From positions 930,001 through 994,000 of the forward strand of contig CP024912.1 of NCBI GenBank assembly GCA_002813895.1: a DNA stretch of 64,000 bases, in the 5' to 3' direction. This document shows positions 48,230 to 56,619 of this stretch, one piece after another. This DNA comes from Cyanobacterium sp. HL-69 (GTDB lineage: Bacteria > Cyanobacteriota > Cyanobacteriia > Cyanobacteriales > Cyanobacteriaceae). The notes under the pieces are model-generated. The model did not search any database, was not told the DNA's origin, and saw only the letters and a program-made list of their open reading frames with translations. The position numbers were made by a program, and so were the translations under genes. Each line of letters starts with the position of its first letter. The first letter of the stretch is position 1.

Positions 48230-49045
48230 ATGAATATTACTCAAGAAAATAAATTTAAACAATTATTAGAAAGTGAGAATATAAGGGCCTTGGGGATATT
48301 TCTGATTTCTCTCGGAATTTTCCTCTCATTGTGGGAAATTGGAGCAAATATGGAGCTTTTTTCCCAAGGAATGCCCACCGCTTCTTTAACCCTAAAAGAG
48401 TTATGGTGGTGGATTACCAATCCTTTTTTTAACAATGGCCCTAATGATATGGGTATTGGTTGGAACTTATTGACCAGTTTACGACGAGTTGCGATCGGTT
48501 ATACCATGGCTTCTATTATTGCTGTACCTTTGGGCATTTTAATCGGTATTTCTAAAATTGCCGCTAAGGCATTCAATCCTTATGTACAGTTACTAAAACC
48601 TGTATCTCCTTTGGCTTGGTTGCCTTTGGGTTTATATCTATTCCGAGATTCCGAAAAAACAGGTATCTTTATTATCTTAATTAGTAGTATTTGGCCCACC
48701 CTTGTAAATACAGCTTTTGGGGTAACTAACGTTAACTCCGATTATCTTGATGTAGCCAGAACTTTGGGGGCTTCCCGTTGGCGAACTATTTTTAAAGTGA
48801 TTATTCCTGCTGCTTTACCTAACATTATTTCGGGATTAAGAATTAGTATGGGTATTTCTTGGCTAGTAATCGTAGCAGCGGAAATGCTCTTAGGTACTGG
48901 CTTAGGTTACTTTATCTGGAGTGAATGGAATAACCTCTATTTACCCAACATTATCGTTGCCATTATCATTATCGGCTTCGTGGGTTTAATCCTTGACCAA
49001 ATTTTTATTTTCCTTGAAAAACTCGTTTCTTTCGGTAAACAATAA
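48230..49045 (+). CDS. cynB: Cyanate ABC transporter permease
   Basis: 271 residues, six membrane segments. The EAA-loop region, which docks on the ATPase, is DYLDVARTLGASRWRTIFKVIIPAALPNI; GISWLVIVAAEMLLGTGLG follows. It belongs to the NrtB/CmpB/SsuC type. About 200 bp separate it from cynA, with simple ACCTTTTGCC-like repeats but no gene. Its stop is two bases before the ATPase start. Confidence 0.9.
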   Translation: MNITQENKFKQLLESENIRALGIFLISLGIFLSLWEIGANMELFSQGMPTASLTLKELWWWITNPFFNNGPNDMGIGWNLLTSLRRVAIGYTMASIIAVPLGILIGISKIAAKAFNPYVQLLKPVSPLAWLPLGLYLFRDSEKTGIFIILISSIWPTLVNTAFGVTNVNSDYLDVARTLGASRWRTIFKVIIPAALPNIISGLRISMGISWLVIVAAEMLLGTGLGYFIWSEWNNLYLPNIIVAIIIIGFVGLILDQIFIFLEKLVSFGKQ

Positions 49046-49047
49046 TA

Positions 49048-49917
49048 ATGACTGTATCAACTCAACCAGAATATTTAACTTGTCTTGAAGCACCAGAAAG
49101 CGTCCAATTATGTTTAAGGGGAGTATCCAAAGTATTCTCTACCAAAACAGGACTATTTGGCACCAAGAAAAAAACCTTTGTCGCCCTAGAAAATATCAAT
49201 CTCGACATTGAATATAATACTTTTGTTAGTATTATTGGCCCTTCGGGCTGTGGTAAGTCAACCCTTTTGAGTATTATCGCTGGTTTGACTTCCGCCACCA
49301 CTGGCTCGGTAATGATGAATAAAGAACCCATCGAGGGGCCAGGGCCTGACCGTGGTATGGTATTCCAAAATTATGCTCTCATGCCTTGGATGACGGTGGA
49401 GCAAAATATTCGTTTTGCCCTAGAAACAGTTTACCCAAAGATGTCTGCGACCAATTTAAAGAGAATTGTTAAGGAGCATTTGCAGTTGGTAAGCCTTGAG
49501 GGCGCCGCGAAAAAACATCCCCATGAGCTATCGGGAGGTATGAGGCAAAGGGTTGGGATTGCTAGAGCTTTGGCCATTAATCCTGAGATTTTGTTGATGG
49601 ATGAACCTTTTGGAGCATTAGATGCCCTTACTCGTGGTTTTTTGCAGGAAGAAATTGAGAGAATTTGGGAAGAACATCGTAAAACGGTAATAATGATTAC
49701 TCACAGCATTGATGAGGCTTTGTTACTATCAGACAAAATTATTATGATGACCAAAGGGCCTGCGGCGGAAATTGCTCAAGTGTTGGATGTTCCTTTTCCC
49801 CGTCCTCGTAATCGTTTTGAGGTGGAAGATCATCCTGCCTACCATGATTTGAAGGTGGCCATGGAGGAACATTTATACAGAGAAACCCGTGCGGTGGAAG
49901 AGGCTAGAGTTGCTTAA
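49048..49917 (+). CDS. cynD: Cyanate ABC transporter ATP-binding protein
   Basis: 289 residues. Walker A GPSGCGKST, Q-loop NYALMPWMT, signature LSGGMRQRVGIARAL, Walker B ILLMDEPFGALDALTRG and the switch His in MITHSIDEALLLSD are all present. It energises import through CynB. In nitrate transporters a paralogue with a binding-protein domain (NrtC) is also present; there is none here, as in cyanate systems. Confidence 0.92.
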   Translation: MTVSTQPEYLTCLEAPESVQLCLRGVSKVFSTKTGLFGTKKKTFVALENINLDIEYNTFVSIIGPSGCGKSTLLSIIAGLTSATTGSVMMNKEPIEGPGPDRGMVFQNYALMPWMTVEQNIRFALETVYPKMSATNLKRIVKEHLQLVSLEGAAKKHPHELSGGMRQRVGIARALAINPEILLMDEPFGALDALTRGFLQEEIERIWEEHRKTVIMITHSIDEALLLSDKIIMMTKGPAAEIAQVLDVPFPRPRNRFEVEDHPAYHDLKVAMEEHLYRETRAVEEARVA

Positions 49918-49944
49918 TCAAGTTGTTAAATATCATAAATAATC

Positions 49945-50376
49945 ATGGTGACTGAATCTAAACCCCCTTTTCCTCCTTTTACCCTAGAAACAGCAACTCA
50001 AAAGGTCAAAATGGCTGAGGATGCTTGGAATACAAGGGATCCTGAAAAGGTTGTTTTGGCTTACACTGTTGATTCTCAATGGCGTAATCGTGATGAGTTT
50101 GTGTCTGGTAGGGAGGACATTAAGGCTTTTTTGTACCGTAAATGGGCGAAGGAGTTGGATTATCGTTTACGCAAGGAGTTATGGGCTTTTACGGGCGATC
50201 GCATTGCGGTGCGGTTTGAGTATGAATGGCATGATCAATCTAACCAGTGGTATCGTGCCTATGGTAATGAGATGTGGGAATTTGCGGAAAATGGCTTAAT
50301 GCAATATCGATTTGCTAGTATCAATGATCTTGTTATTAGTGAATCGGATCGTAAGTTCCTTTGGGAAAGGGGTTAG
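49945..50376 (+). CDS. DUF1348 (NTF2-fold) protein in the cyanate operon
   Basis: 143 residues. The fold pattern is NTF2-like: [36 protein letters not shown], then [29 protein letters not shown], and [13 protein letters not shown] at the end. This is the DUF1348 family; no reaction has been proven as far as I know. It lies between the ATPase gene (28 bp) and cyanase (about 90 bp), same strand, so it is probably co-transcribed and could act on cyanate, carbamate or a related compound. Confidence 0.85.
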   Translation: MVTESKPPFPPFTLETATQKVKMAEDAWNTRDPEKVVLAYTVDSQWRNRDEFVSGREDIKAFLYRKWAKELDYRLRKELWAFTGDRIAVRFEYEWHDQSNQWYRAYGNEMWEFAENGLMQYRFASINDLVISESDRKFLWERG

Positions 50377-50418
50377 ATTTCCCTCACCCCCAACCCCTCT
50401 CCCAGAGGGCGAGGGGAG
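50377..50418. repeat. Palindromic CCCTCTCCC-AGAGGG intergenic repeat
   Basis: Arms CCCCTCTCCC and GAGGGCGAGGGG pair around a short loop; this is a common type of dispersed palindrome in cyanobacterial intergenic DNA. It sits between the DUF1348 gene and cynS and could cause partial termination. Confidence 0.55.
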
Positions 50419-50467
50419 TATCAATGAAACAATTTATTTACAAATCAACAAATAAGGAGAAAATTAA

Positions 50468-50908
50468 ATGACTGCACCTATTACTGAAAAATTATTGGCG
50501 GCTAAGAAGGCAAAAGGCGTTAGTTTTACTGAGTTAGAAAAACTTATCGGACGGGATGAGGTTTGGATTGCGTCGGTGATTTATCGTCAGGCGAGTGCCG
50601 ATGAGACTGAGGCTAAAAAGTTGGTGGAGGCTTTGGGTTTACCTGCAGAATTGGCTGATGAGTTGACTGTTCCCCCTCTCAAGGGTTCTTTAGATCCTGT
50701 TATTCCTTCTGATCCTCTGATTTATCGTTTTTATGAAATCATGCAGGTGTATGGGATGCCTATGAAGGAAGTAATCCATGAAAAGTTTGGGGATGGTATC
50801 ATGAGTGCGATCGATTTTACTCTGGATGTGGAGAAGGTTGAAGATCCTAAGGGCGATCGCGTCCAGGTGGTTATGTGTGGTAAGTTCCTGCCTTACAAGA
50901 AATGGTAA
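50468..50908 (+). CDS. cynS: Cyanate hydratase (cyanase)
   Basis: 146 residues. Catalytic R87, E90 and S113 correspond to the known Arg96, Glu99 and Ser122 of the E. coli enzyme. It turns cyanate plus bicarbonate into carbamate, which breaks down to ammonia and CO2. The N-terminal helix bundle (about 1-75) and C-terminal [26 protein letters not shown] are typical; the enzyme is a decamer. AAGGAG lies before the ATG. It is the last gene of the operon. Confidence 0.97.
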   Translation: MTAPITEKLLAAKKAKGVSFTELEKLIGRDEVWIASVIYRQASADETEAKKLVEALGLPAELADELTVPPLKGSLDPVIPSDPLIYRFYEIMQVYGMPMKEVIHEKFGDGIMSAIDFTLDVEKVEDPKGDRVQVVMCGKFLPYKKW

Positions 50909-50944
50909 ACCAAGTTTAATTAATTTGTAGAATAATTTGACACT

Positions 50945-50974
50945 CCCCCGCTAACCTTACAGGTGTAACGGGGG
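50945..50974 (-). ncRNA. Right-end hairpin of the tnpB element, likely 3' part of its omega RNA
   Basis: Arms CCCCCG and CGGGGG, with inner pairing TTAC / GTAA, form a strong imperfect hairpin immediately past the tnpB stop. TnpB nucleases use a right-end RNA made from this region as guide scaffold, and the guide lies beyond the element end. That such an RNA is expressed here is inferred. Confidence 0.5.
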
Positions 50975-50983
50975 ATTCTAGCT

Positions 50984-52207
50984 TCACAGATTCGTGACTA
51001 GACGAGTAAACTCGCCCCCGTTGCGACCATCTCTACTAGCTTTTTTTGGGACGGGCTGTCCGACCGCCACTAAGTCTAAACCACGATTTCTAACCACTAG
51101 GGCAGAAGCATGATCTCGTCCTGTGATATAACCACACTCAGGACATTCGTGTACTCGTTCCCTTAAGTCTTTTTTCCCTGTTCTAGCACCACATTCAGGA
51201 CACTCTTGGCTTGTGAAACGATGATCTACTTTGGAAAAGTAAGTATCTGTTCGGAAAGCTACCCATTCCAAGATATTAACAAACTGTCCAAAACCAAAAT
51301 CAGCACTAGACCTTGACAAGAATGACCTTTGCCACATTCGGAAATTTATATCCTCGACAAATATCATCCCTGCATCCTTCACTAAGTGGTGAGAAAGTTT
51401 AAAATGGTAATCTTTGCGATGGCAAGTAGTCTGAAAATGTAAACGAGCGATACGTTTTTGTAACTTTTTCCATCCACAAGACCCTTTTTGTTTCTTTTTG
51501 AGCATTCGTTGTAGTCTTTTCAACTCCCGTGAATACTTATTTAAGAATCTAGGTCTAGGGATGGATTCATTATCTGATGTCACCACCGCTGAGATAAAAC
51601 CTATATCAATACCTTTAGGATGACCATGGGGTAATGGTTGAGGAATATCCACATCTGATTGCAATGACAATACTACAAAATATCCTGTAGCTTTTCTAAC
51701 TATACGAGCTTGTTTTACCACGAAACCATTAGGAATTGGGCGAGATTGTCGAAACTTAACCCAACCTAATTGGGGTAATTTAATTCTATTCCCGTCAATG
51801 CAATTTTTAAGCATTTGAGGAAAAACAAATGACCTCATCCGACTATGCTTTTTGAAACGTGGATACCCTAATCCTTTGCGTTCACGATCTAAAAAAGCTC
51901 TCTCCAGGGTTCTTAAAACCTGCTGTTCTACCTGTGCATTGACAGAAGCTAATGTAGGGTTTTCCTTTCTCGCTTTAGTTAGAGCCTTGGCTTGAACATG
52001 ATAATTAGGGTAGGGTGTATCCGCAGGTATTATGTACTCTCGTTGGATTGAACAAGAATTTATCCTTGACTTTCTCGAATTTGACCAATCCATTCTCTCC
52101 CTCAGTGCAAAATTCCAGATTGAACGACACACCCCAAGGGTATGTTCTATTTGCTCGATTTGGATTTTTGTTGTACTGAGTTTGTATTCGTAGGAAAGGT
52201 TTAGCAT
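50984..52207 (-). CDS. tnpB: RNA-guided nuclease TnpB (IS200/IS605 family)
   Basis: 407 residues, full length. The RuvC active site is complete: D201 (GIDIGF), E285 (VEDINF) and D365 (RDHASAL). The zinc finger has C336, C339, C355 and C358 (CPECG twice). An N-terminal helix-turn region (LNLSYEYKLSTTKIQIEQIE) and WNFALRERMDW match the OrfB family. TnpB cuts the empty donor site with a right-end RNA, helping the element survive; it is the ancestor of Cas12. No tnpA is in the window. Confidence 0.93.
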   Translation of the reverse strand: MLNLSYEYKLSTTKIQIEQIEHTLGVCRSIWNFALRERMDWSNSRKSRINSCSIQREYIIPADTPYPNYHVQAKALTKARKENPTLASVNAQVEQQVLRTLERAFLDRERKGLGYPRFKKHSRMRSFVFPQMLKNCIDGNRIKLPQLGWVKFRQSRPIPNGFVVKQARIVRKATGYFVVLSLQSDVDIPQPLPHGHPKGIDIGFISAVVTSDNESIPRPRFLNKYSRELKRLQRMLKKKQKGSCGWKKLQKRIARLHFQTTCHRKDYHFKLSHHLVKDAGMIFVEDINFRMWQRSFLSRSSADFGFGQFVNILEWVAFRTDTYFSKVDHRFTSQECPECGARTGKKDLRERVHECPECGYITGRDHASALVVRNRGLDLVAVGQPVPKKASRDGRNGGEFTRLVTNL

Positions 52208-52409
52208 TCTTTGAAATCAATTACCTTATCATCAACTTTAAACTATCTACAAGTTTTTGGCAAGAGTGTAGATGTCACGTTTGTTCCTTTTTCTTTGTTG
52301 GTTGTCATCCATCTCCCGTGACCCTTCCTACGTCAGGACTAAAGATTTCTGTGGGCTTTTCTTTTGTTGAGAAATTTAACGGGAGTCCTGTGACAACACT
52401 TAAGATAGA

Positions 52410-52517
52410 ATGTTAATGGCTCAAGGGGAATTAGAAGGTATTCCTATTATTACTCATGATAAAGCCTTTCATACTGGATTAATAGAGGTTATTCCTAATC
52501 AAGCAAAAAGTCTTTAA
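52410..52517 (+). pseudogene. C-terminal remnant of a PIN-domain (VapC-like) gene
   Basis: A short frame gives LMAQGELEGIPIITHDKAF and ends GLIEVIPNQAKSL. ALMAQ and PIITHDKAF are the last two motifs of PIN-domain toxins; the Asp in THD would be the last metal ligand. No start, ribosome binding site or N-terminal domain is present, and a stop (TAA, 52401) stands just upstream. The missing front is not found on the other side of the tnpB element. Confidence 0.7.
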
Positions 52518-52519
52518 AA

Positions 52520-52540
52520 TTGATAATAATCAGTAATCAA
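52520..52540 (+). promoter_or_regulatory. Possible Fur site before feoA
   Basis: TTGATAATAATCAGTAATCAA, shortened at both ends in other strains' boxes, has TGATAAT on one side and a looser ATCA half on the other. Fur boxes are built of GATAAT-type units, and feoAB is a classical Fur target. The match is partial. Confidence 0.35.
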
Positions 52541-52563
52541 CTATTTATCCCTATTCCTTCTCT

Positions 52564-52809
52564 ATGAATCTTGTTCCTTTATCCTCACTAAATTACCAGC
52601 AAAGGGCGATCGTTGATCATATCGTTACAGGAAACCACGGTAAATTGCTCGTAAATAGACTTCAAGCCATGGGTTTGGTAGCGGGTACCTCCGTTAAAAT
52701 ACTGCGTAAATTTTGGCTCAAAGGCCCATTACAGGTACAAGTGGGAATCACTACAGTTATTGCTATCCGTAGAATAGAAGCAGATCTGATCATGGTTAAA
52801 ATAACATGA
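52564..52809 (+). CDS. feoA: Ferrous iron transport protein FeoA
   Basis: 81 residues of an SH3-like barrel: RLQAMGLVAGTSVKILRKFWLKGPLQVQVGITTVIAIRR is the FeoA core. FeoA is a small cytosolic partner that stimulates FeoB. Its TGA overlaps the feoB ATG (ATGA), so the two are co-translated. Promoter and possible Fur site fit in the 46 bp after the PIN remnant. Confidence 0.93.
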   Translation: MNLVPLSSLNYQQRAIVDHIVTGNHGKLLVNRLQAMGLVAGTSVKILRKFWLKGPLQVQVGITTVIAIRRIEADLIMVKIT

Positions 52810-54701
52810 TTCGCCCCAAGTCCTTTTTTATATTCATATTCAAAACTTCGAGCAAAAAACCTATGCAAACTTGTCACTCGGCGATTAAAACTGTTTCTGG
52901 TAACGCCCAAAAAAGAATTATCCTCATCGGGCAACCCAACACGGGTAAATCTACTTTTTTTAACACTCTCACGGGGATGAATGCCTATGTAGGAAACTGG
53001 CCTGGTATTACCGTTGATTTGTTACAAGCAGAGATAGATATTCAAGGGCAAACCGTGGAAATTGTTGATTTACCTGGTATTTATGATTTAGAGGGTTTTT
53101 CTGAGGATGAATCCATTGTGCAAAGGTTTTTAGCGGATTTTCCCATTGATTTAGTGTTGTTGATTGTCAATGCGTCCCAGATAGATCGACAGTTAAACCT
53201 TATTTTACAATTAAAAGCCCTTGGGTTGCCTTGTATGGTGATGTTAAATATGGCAGATGAGGCAAAGCGTTATGGTATCGAAATAAATCAAGAAAAGTTA
53301 GAACAGAAATTAGGGCTTCCTATATTCTTAATTAGTGCGAAATATAACAAAGGAATTACTCCTGTTTTAAACAAGATAAATAGTGTAATTTCTGAAAAAA
53401 AAGAGTCTTTTCAATTAGAGAATATTAATAATTTTTTCCAAGATAATCCTATTAATAATCAAGAAAGAATGGATATTTTTTTAGAGGCTGTCAAGATGCC
53501 CTCGGAGGAAGTTAGAACCTTTACTGAAAAACTAGATAATATTTTACTCCATCCTGTTTTTGGTATTCCTATCTTTTTTGCTTCTATGTTGGGGGTATTC
53601 TTTCTTATCTGGTATTTAGGTTTACCATCCCAAGATGTCATCGACATGGCTACTACTTGGATGAGTGAACAAATTATCAAGCCTATTATCTTCCCATTCC
53701 CCGATATTATTCAAAGTTTTTTACTCAATGGAGTATGGCTTGGGGTGGCAACGGTGGCATCTTTTGTGCCTTTAATTGTAATTTTCTTTTTTGTGATGGC
53801 AGCGGTGGAGGATAGCGGTTATTTATCTCGCTCGGCTTATCTGATGGATGCTTTCATGGCAAAAATGGGGCTTGACGGTAGGGCATTTGTAATGCAAATG
53901 ATGGGGTTTGGCTGTAACGTTCCTGCTTTGATGGGTACGAGAATTATTCGCTCTCGCCCTATGCGGATGTTATCCATGTTAATTATTCCTTTTGCTTTAT
54001 GTTCGGCAAGGTTAGCGGTTTTTGTTTTTATAATTGGGGCTATTTTTCCGATAAATTTAGGTCCTTTTGTCTTATTTTTTCTCTATATTCTTAGTTTTGT
54101 GGCTAGTTTTTTGGTGGCTTTTGTATTTAGCAAAACGGAACAATTTAAAAGTAAAGAGCCTTTTGTCATTGAGTTACCCCCCTACAGATTACCCACTGCA
54201 AAACAAGTTTTATTGAGAGGATGGGGAGAGGTAAAAGAGTTTTTGCGTCGTGCGACAAATTTTATTATTATCGGTTGTGTGGCGGTATGGTTTTTAACTT
54301 ATTTCCCTGAAAATGCAACGGGTTTGGATACTTGGGGCGGACAGTTGGGGGTATTTTTAGCACCAATAATGGAACCCATCGGCATCAATCCTTTTTTGAC
54401 TTTATCTTTGATTTTTGGTTTTATTGCAAAGGAGATTGTGGTGGGTTCTTTTGCTACTATTTACGGTATGGGTACATCGGCGTTAACGGCTCAGTTTGCT
54501 TTAACTATTGCCCCTAGTAGCGCCATTAGTTTTTGTGTTTTTTGTTTACTTTATACTCCTTGTTTAACTACGGTTGCCACGGTAAAGGCTGAGTCGAAGT
54601 CGTGGGGGTTTACTATATTTTCCCTTATTTTTTCTCTTGCTTATGCTTGGGGGATGGCATTTATTTTTTATAGAGGAGCTTTGTTTTTGGGGTTTAAGTA
54701 G
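52806..54701 (+). CDS. feoB: Ferrous iron transporter FeoB
   Basis: 631 residues from the ATGA overlap; M20 (52863) is a possible alternative start. The G domain has G1 GQPNTGKST (42-50), G3 DLPG and G4 NMAD. The membrane part has two FeoB gate repeats with the conserved Cys motifs: GCNVPALMGTRII in the first and YTPCLTTVATVKAE in the second. It imports Fe2+ across the plasma membrane. The usual extra C-terminal part of some FeoB proteins (FeoC-like) is absent. Length is at the short end of the family. Confidence 0.94.
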   Translation: MIRPKSFFIFIFKTSSKKPMQTCHSAIKTVSGNAQKRIILIGQPNTGKSTFFNTLTGMNAYVGNWPGITVDLLQAEIDIQGQTVEIVDLPGIYDLEGFSEDESIVQRFLADFPIDLVLLIVNASQIDRQLNLILQLKALGLPCMVMLNMADEAKRYGIEINQEKLEQKLGLPIFLISAKYNKGITPVLNKINSVISEKKESFQLENINNFFQDNPINNQERMDIFLEAVKMPSEEVRTFTEKLDNILLHPVFGIPIFFASMLGVFFLIWYLGLPSQDVIDMATTWMSEQIIKPIIFPFPDIIQSFLLNGVWLGVATVASFVPLIVIFFFVMAAVEDSGYLSRSAYLMDAFMAKMGLDGRAFVMQMMGFGCNVPALMGTRIIRSRPMRMLSMLIIPFALCSARLAVFVFIIGAIFPINLGPFVLFFLYILSFVASFLVAFVFSKTEQFKSKEPFVIELPPYRLPTAKQVLLRGWGEVKEFLRRATNFIIIGCVAVWFLTYFPENATGLDTWGGQLGVFLAPIMEPIGINPFLTLSLIFGFIAKEIVVGSFATIYGMGTSALTAQFALTIAPSSAISFCVFCLLYTPCLTTVATVKAESKSWGFTIFSLIFSLAYAWGMAFIFYRGALFLGFK

Positions 54702-55072
54702 ATCTCTCCTTTTGACGTGGCTCTCAATGCTGAGGGACTCTAATTAATCAACATTATTTTGAAAAAAATGTAACAAACTGTTAATACTTAACAATGTAAA
54801 TCATTATTACGTTTGCTATGAGTAAAAGTATATATATTTACTTAGTTTATTATGTAAAAATATGATGAAGTGAGTCTTAATGCTGACATTATACCCAGAA
54901 GATACATAAGAAAGAACATATTTGTTTTTGAGGAAAAATGAGTAGTCAAACGGATGTTATTGATTAGTGGAATAGGTACTATAGAAGTATAAATAAAAAG
55001 TAAATAACTCTAGTGACCGACAAGCGATGCCCTACAAACATACTTAACAAGTCATTGGACGGAGGTAGAATT
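54702..55072. other. 371-bp gap before the pilus cluster
   Basis: AT-rich, with stop codons in every frame. It must hold the promoter of the pilus subunit gene; GGAGG (55061-55065) is the subunit's ribosome binding site. No palindrome or RNA gene was recognised. Confidence 0.45.
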
Positions 55073-55358
55073 ATGAGTATTAAAAACTTTGGTCGTTTAG
55101 CTTTGATTTCTGGTTTACTATTTGGTGTAAGTGCGATCGCTCCCCTTGCTGTTTTGGCAGAACCACTTGCTCCTCCAGAAACAGAGCAACTACAGGATAA
55201 TGATAATATAAATGTTACTGTAGATCCACTTACATTTATAGAATGGACAGCTGGTGGAAGCAACTCATTTAATATTGACTATGGTGATGTATCGGTAAAT
55301 GATCAATCCATAGGATCTGTCCGATATGTTAGAAACGTTCTGGGAGATTGGAATATTA

Positions 55359-56207
55359 GGGCGTGTCATCAATTAAGCCATATAACGACTGCGGCTAGAT
55401 AAATAGCACCAAGAAAATTTATTTTTCGTTTATCATACCTAGTGGCTATGGCTCTATATTGTTTTAATCGGGCAAAAAAGTTCTCAATCAAATGTCTTGC
55501 TTGATATAAATACTTATCATATTCTCGTTGTTCTTTTCTATTTCTTTTTGGTGGAATAACCGCTATTTTATCCTGCTTCTTTAGCTTTTCCAGAACTCTT
55601 TCATCCGCATCATAACCTTTGTCCCCTAACAAAATATCTGCCTTTATTTCTTTTAGTAAAACATCTGCACCGTCCAAATCACATTTTTGTCCTCCGGTGA
55701 GGAAAAAACCTGTAGGATTACCTAATGCGTCAACCGTAGTATGAATTTTTGTACTTAAACCTCCTTTACTTCGACCTATTGCTTCCTCGTTTTTATCCCC
55801 CCTTTTGCACCAGCACTATGCTGGTGTGCTCTTACTATGGTTGAATCAATCATGGCATATTCATCGTCACTATCTCCTGCCAAAATTTGAAAAACCTTTT
55901 CCCAGACACCTTTTTTATTCCAACGACTAAAACGAGTATGAACCACTCGAAAATCACCAAATCGACTAGGTAAATCTCGCCAAGGAATACCAGCTCGATA
56001 CCTGTACAATACCGCTTCGACAAAAAGTCGATTATCTTTGGCGGTGACTCCCACTGTACCAAATCGACCCGGTAATAAATCTTTAATTTTTTCCCATTGA
56101 TCGTCTCTCAAACCATACCTGCGCATCTCTACCATATCCTCACTTTTGTCACAATTACTATCATCCTTATTTTATCTGTTATTCTCTTCTATTTGATGAC
56201 ACGCCCT
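55359..56207 (-). mobile_element. IS5-family element (IS427-like), 849 bp
   Basis: Terminal inverted repeats GGGCGTGTCATCAA (55359-55372) and its complement TTGATGACACGCCC (56194-56207) are perfect over 14 bp. The element is flanked by TA (55357-55358 and 56208-56209), a 2-bp target duplication. Transposase is encoded on the minus strand in two overlapping frames. The perfect ends and clean duplication suggest a recent insertion. Confidence 0.92.
55369..56135 (-). CDS. IS5-family transposase made by programmed frameshift
   Basis: ORF A (56135 to 55776) has the N-terminal part RYGLRDDQWEKIKDLLPG and the first catalytic Asp in YAMIDSTIVRAHQHSAG. ORF B ends at 55369 and has LLGDKGYDADERVL (second Asp) and LIENFFARLKQYRAIATRYDK (Glu). 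The two frames join at a slippery run (A4G6 on the minus strand, 55797-55806), beyond which a -1 shift gives GDKNEEAIGRSKGGLSTKIH. This is the usual arrangement in the IS427 group. All DDE residues are present, so it should be active. Confidence 0.88.
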
Positions 56208-56619
56208 AAAGCTCAAGGAACTGGAGTCTTAACAGCTAATGTTGGAGGAGCAAATATTCCTTATCAAGTAAAATTAGTTACTCCCAGTGCCGATACAACG
56301 AATTTAACCCCTGGAACTACTGCTGGTTATCAAATAACTTCAGAAGCTGGAGTTGTTCTCGCAACAGGAGAAGTTGTAGATACTAATGATGGAGTTACTG
56401 ATGCAACAGGAGATCTTCAAATAAAAATAAGTGAAGGAACAAGAGTTCCTAATCAAACCTATATTGATACTGTTACTCTTGTATTTAGTGCAGGTCTTGG
56501 CAATTAACAACAAAGGTTCAATTGATCGATTTTGAATAAAATCTTCAGTCTTTAGGTAGAAAGTGAAATAAATCAACAAAATACTTTCTACCTCAGAAGA
56601 TATACAGGGAGGCAAGTAA

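Larger units (their letters stand above)
50935..52405 (-). mobile_element. IS605-type element carrying only tnpB
   Basis: It holds tnpB without a tnpA. The right end is marked by the strong hairpin at 50945-50974 just past the gene. The left end lies in the ~200 bp upstream of tnpB (52208 to about 52405), which include inverted GTCAGGACT / AGTCCTGTGAC segments. Exact ends are uncertain. It stands between cynS and a PIN-gene remnant, so its arrival or a nearby deletion probably broke that gene. Movement needs a TnpA from another locus. Confidence 0.7.
55073..56507 (+). pseudogene. Chaperone-usher pilus subunit-like gene, split by an IS element
   Basis: The first part (55073-55358) has a signal peptide (LALISGLLFGVSAIAPLAVLA) and a beta-rich start (NITVDPLTFIEW is approximate; NVTVDPLTFIEWTAGG). 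The second part (56208-56507) gives KAQGTGVLTANVGGANIPYQ and ends with a strand TYIDTVTLVFSAGLGN. If the IS (55359-56207) and one TA copy are removed, the frame joins perfectly (GDWNI-KAQGTG) into one protein of about 195 residues. The C-terminal strand and the chaperone and usher neighbours make it a pilus subunit of the spore-coat-U/CsuA type; this subtype is inferred. As it stands the gene is broken. Confidence 0.8.

Noticed and set aside
55369-56135. Two separate transposase genes
   Set aside because: The two frames overlap at a slippery A4G6 run and together make one DDE transposase; a single frameshifted product is the better reading.
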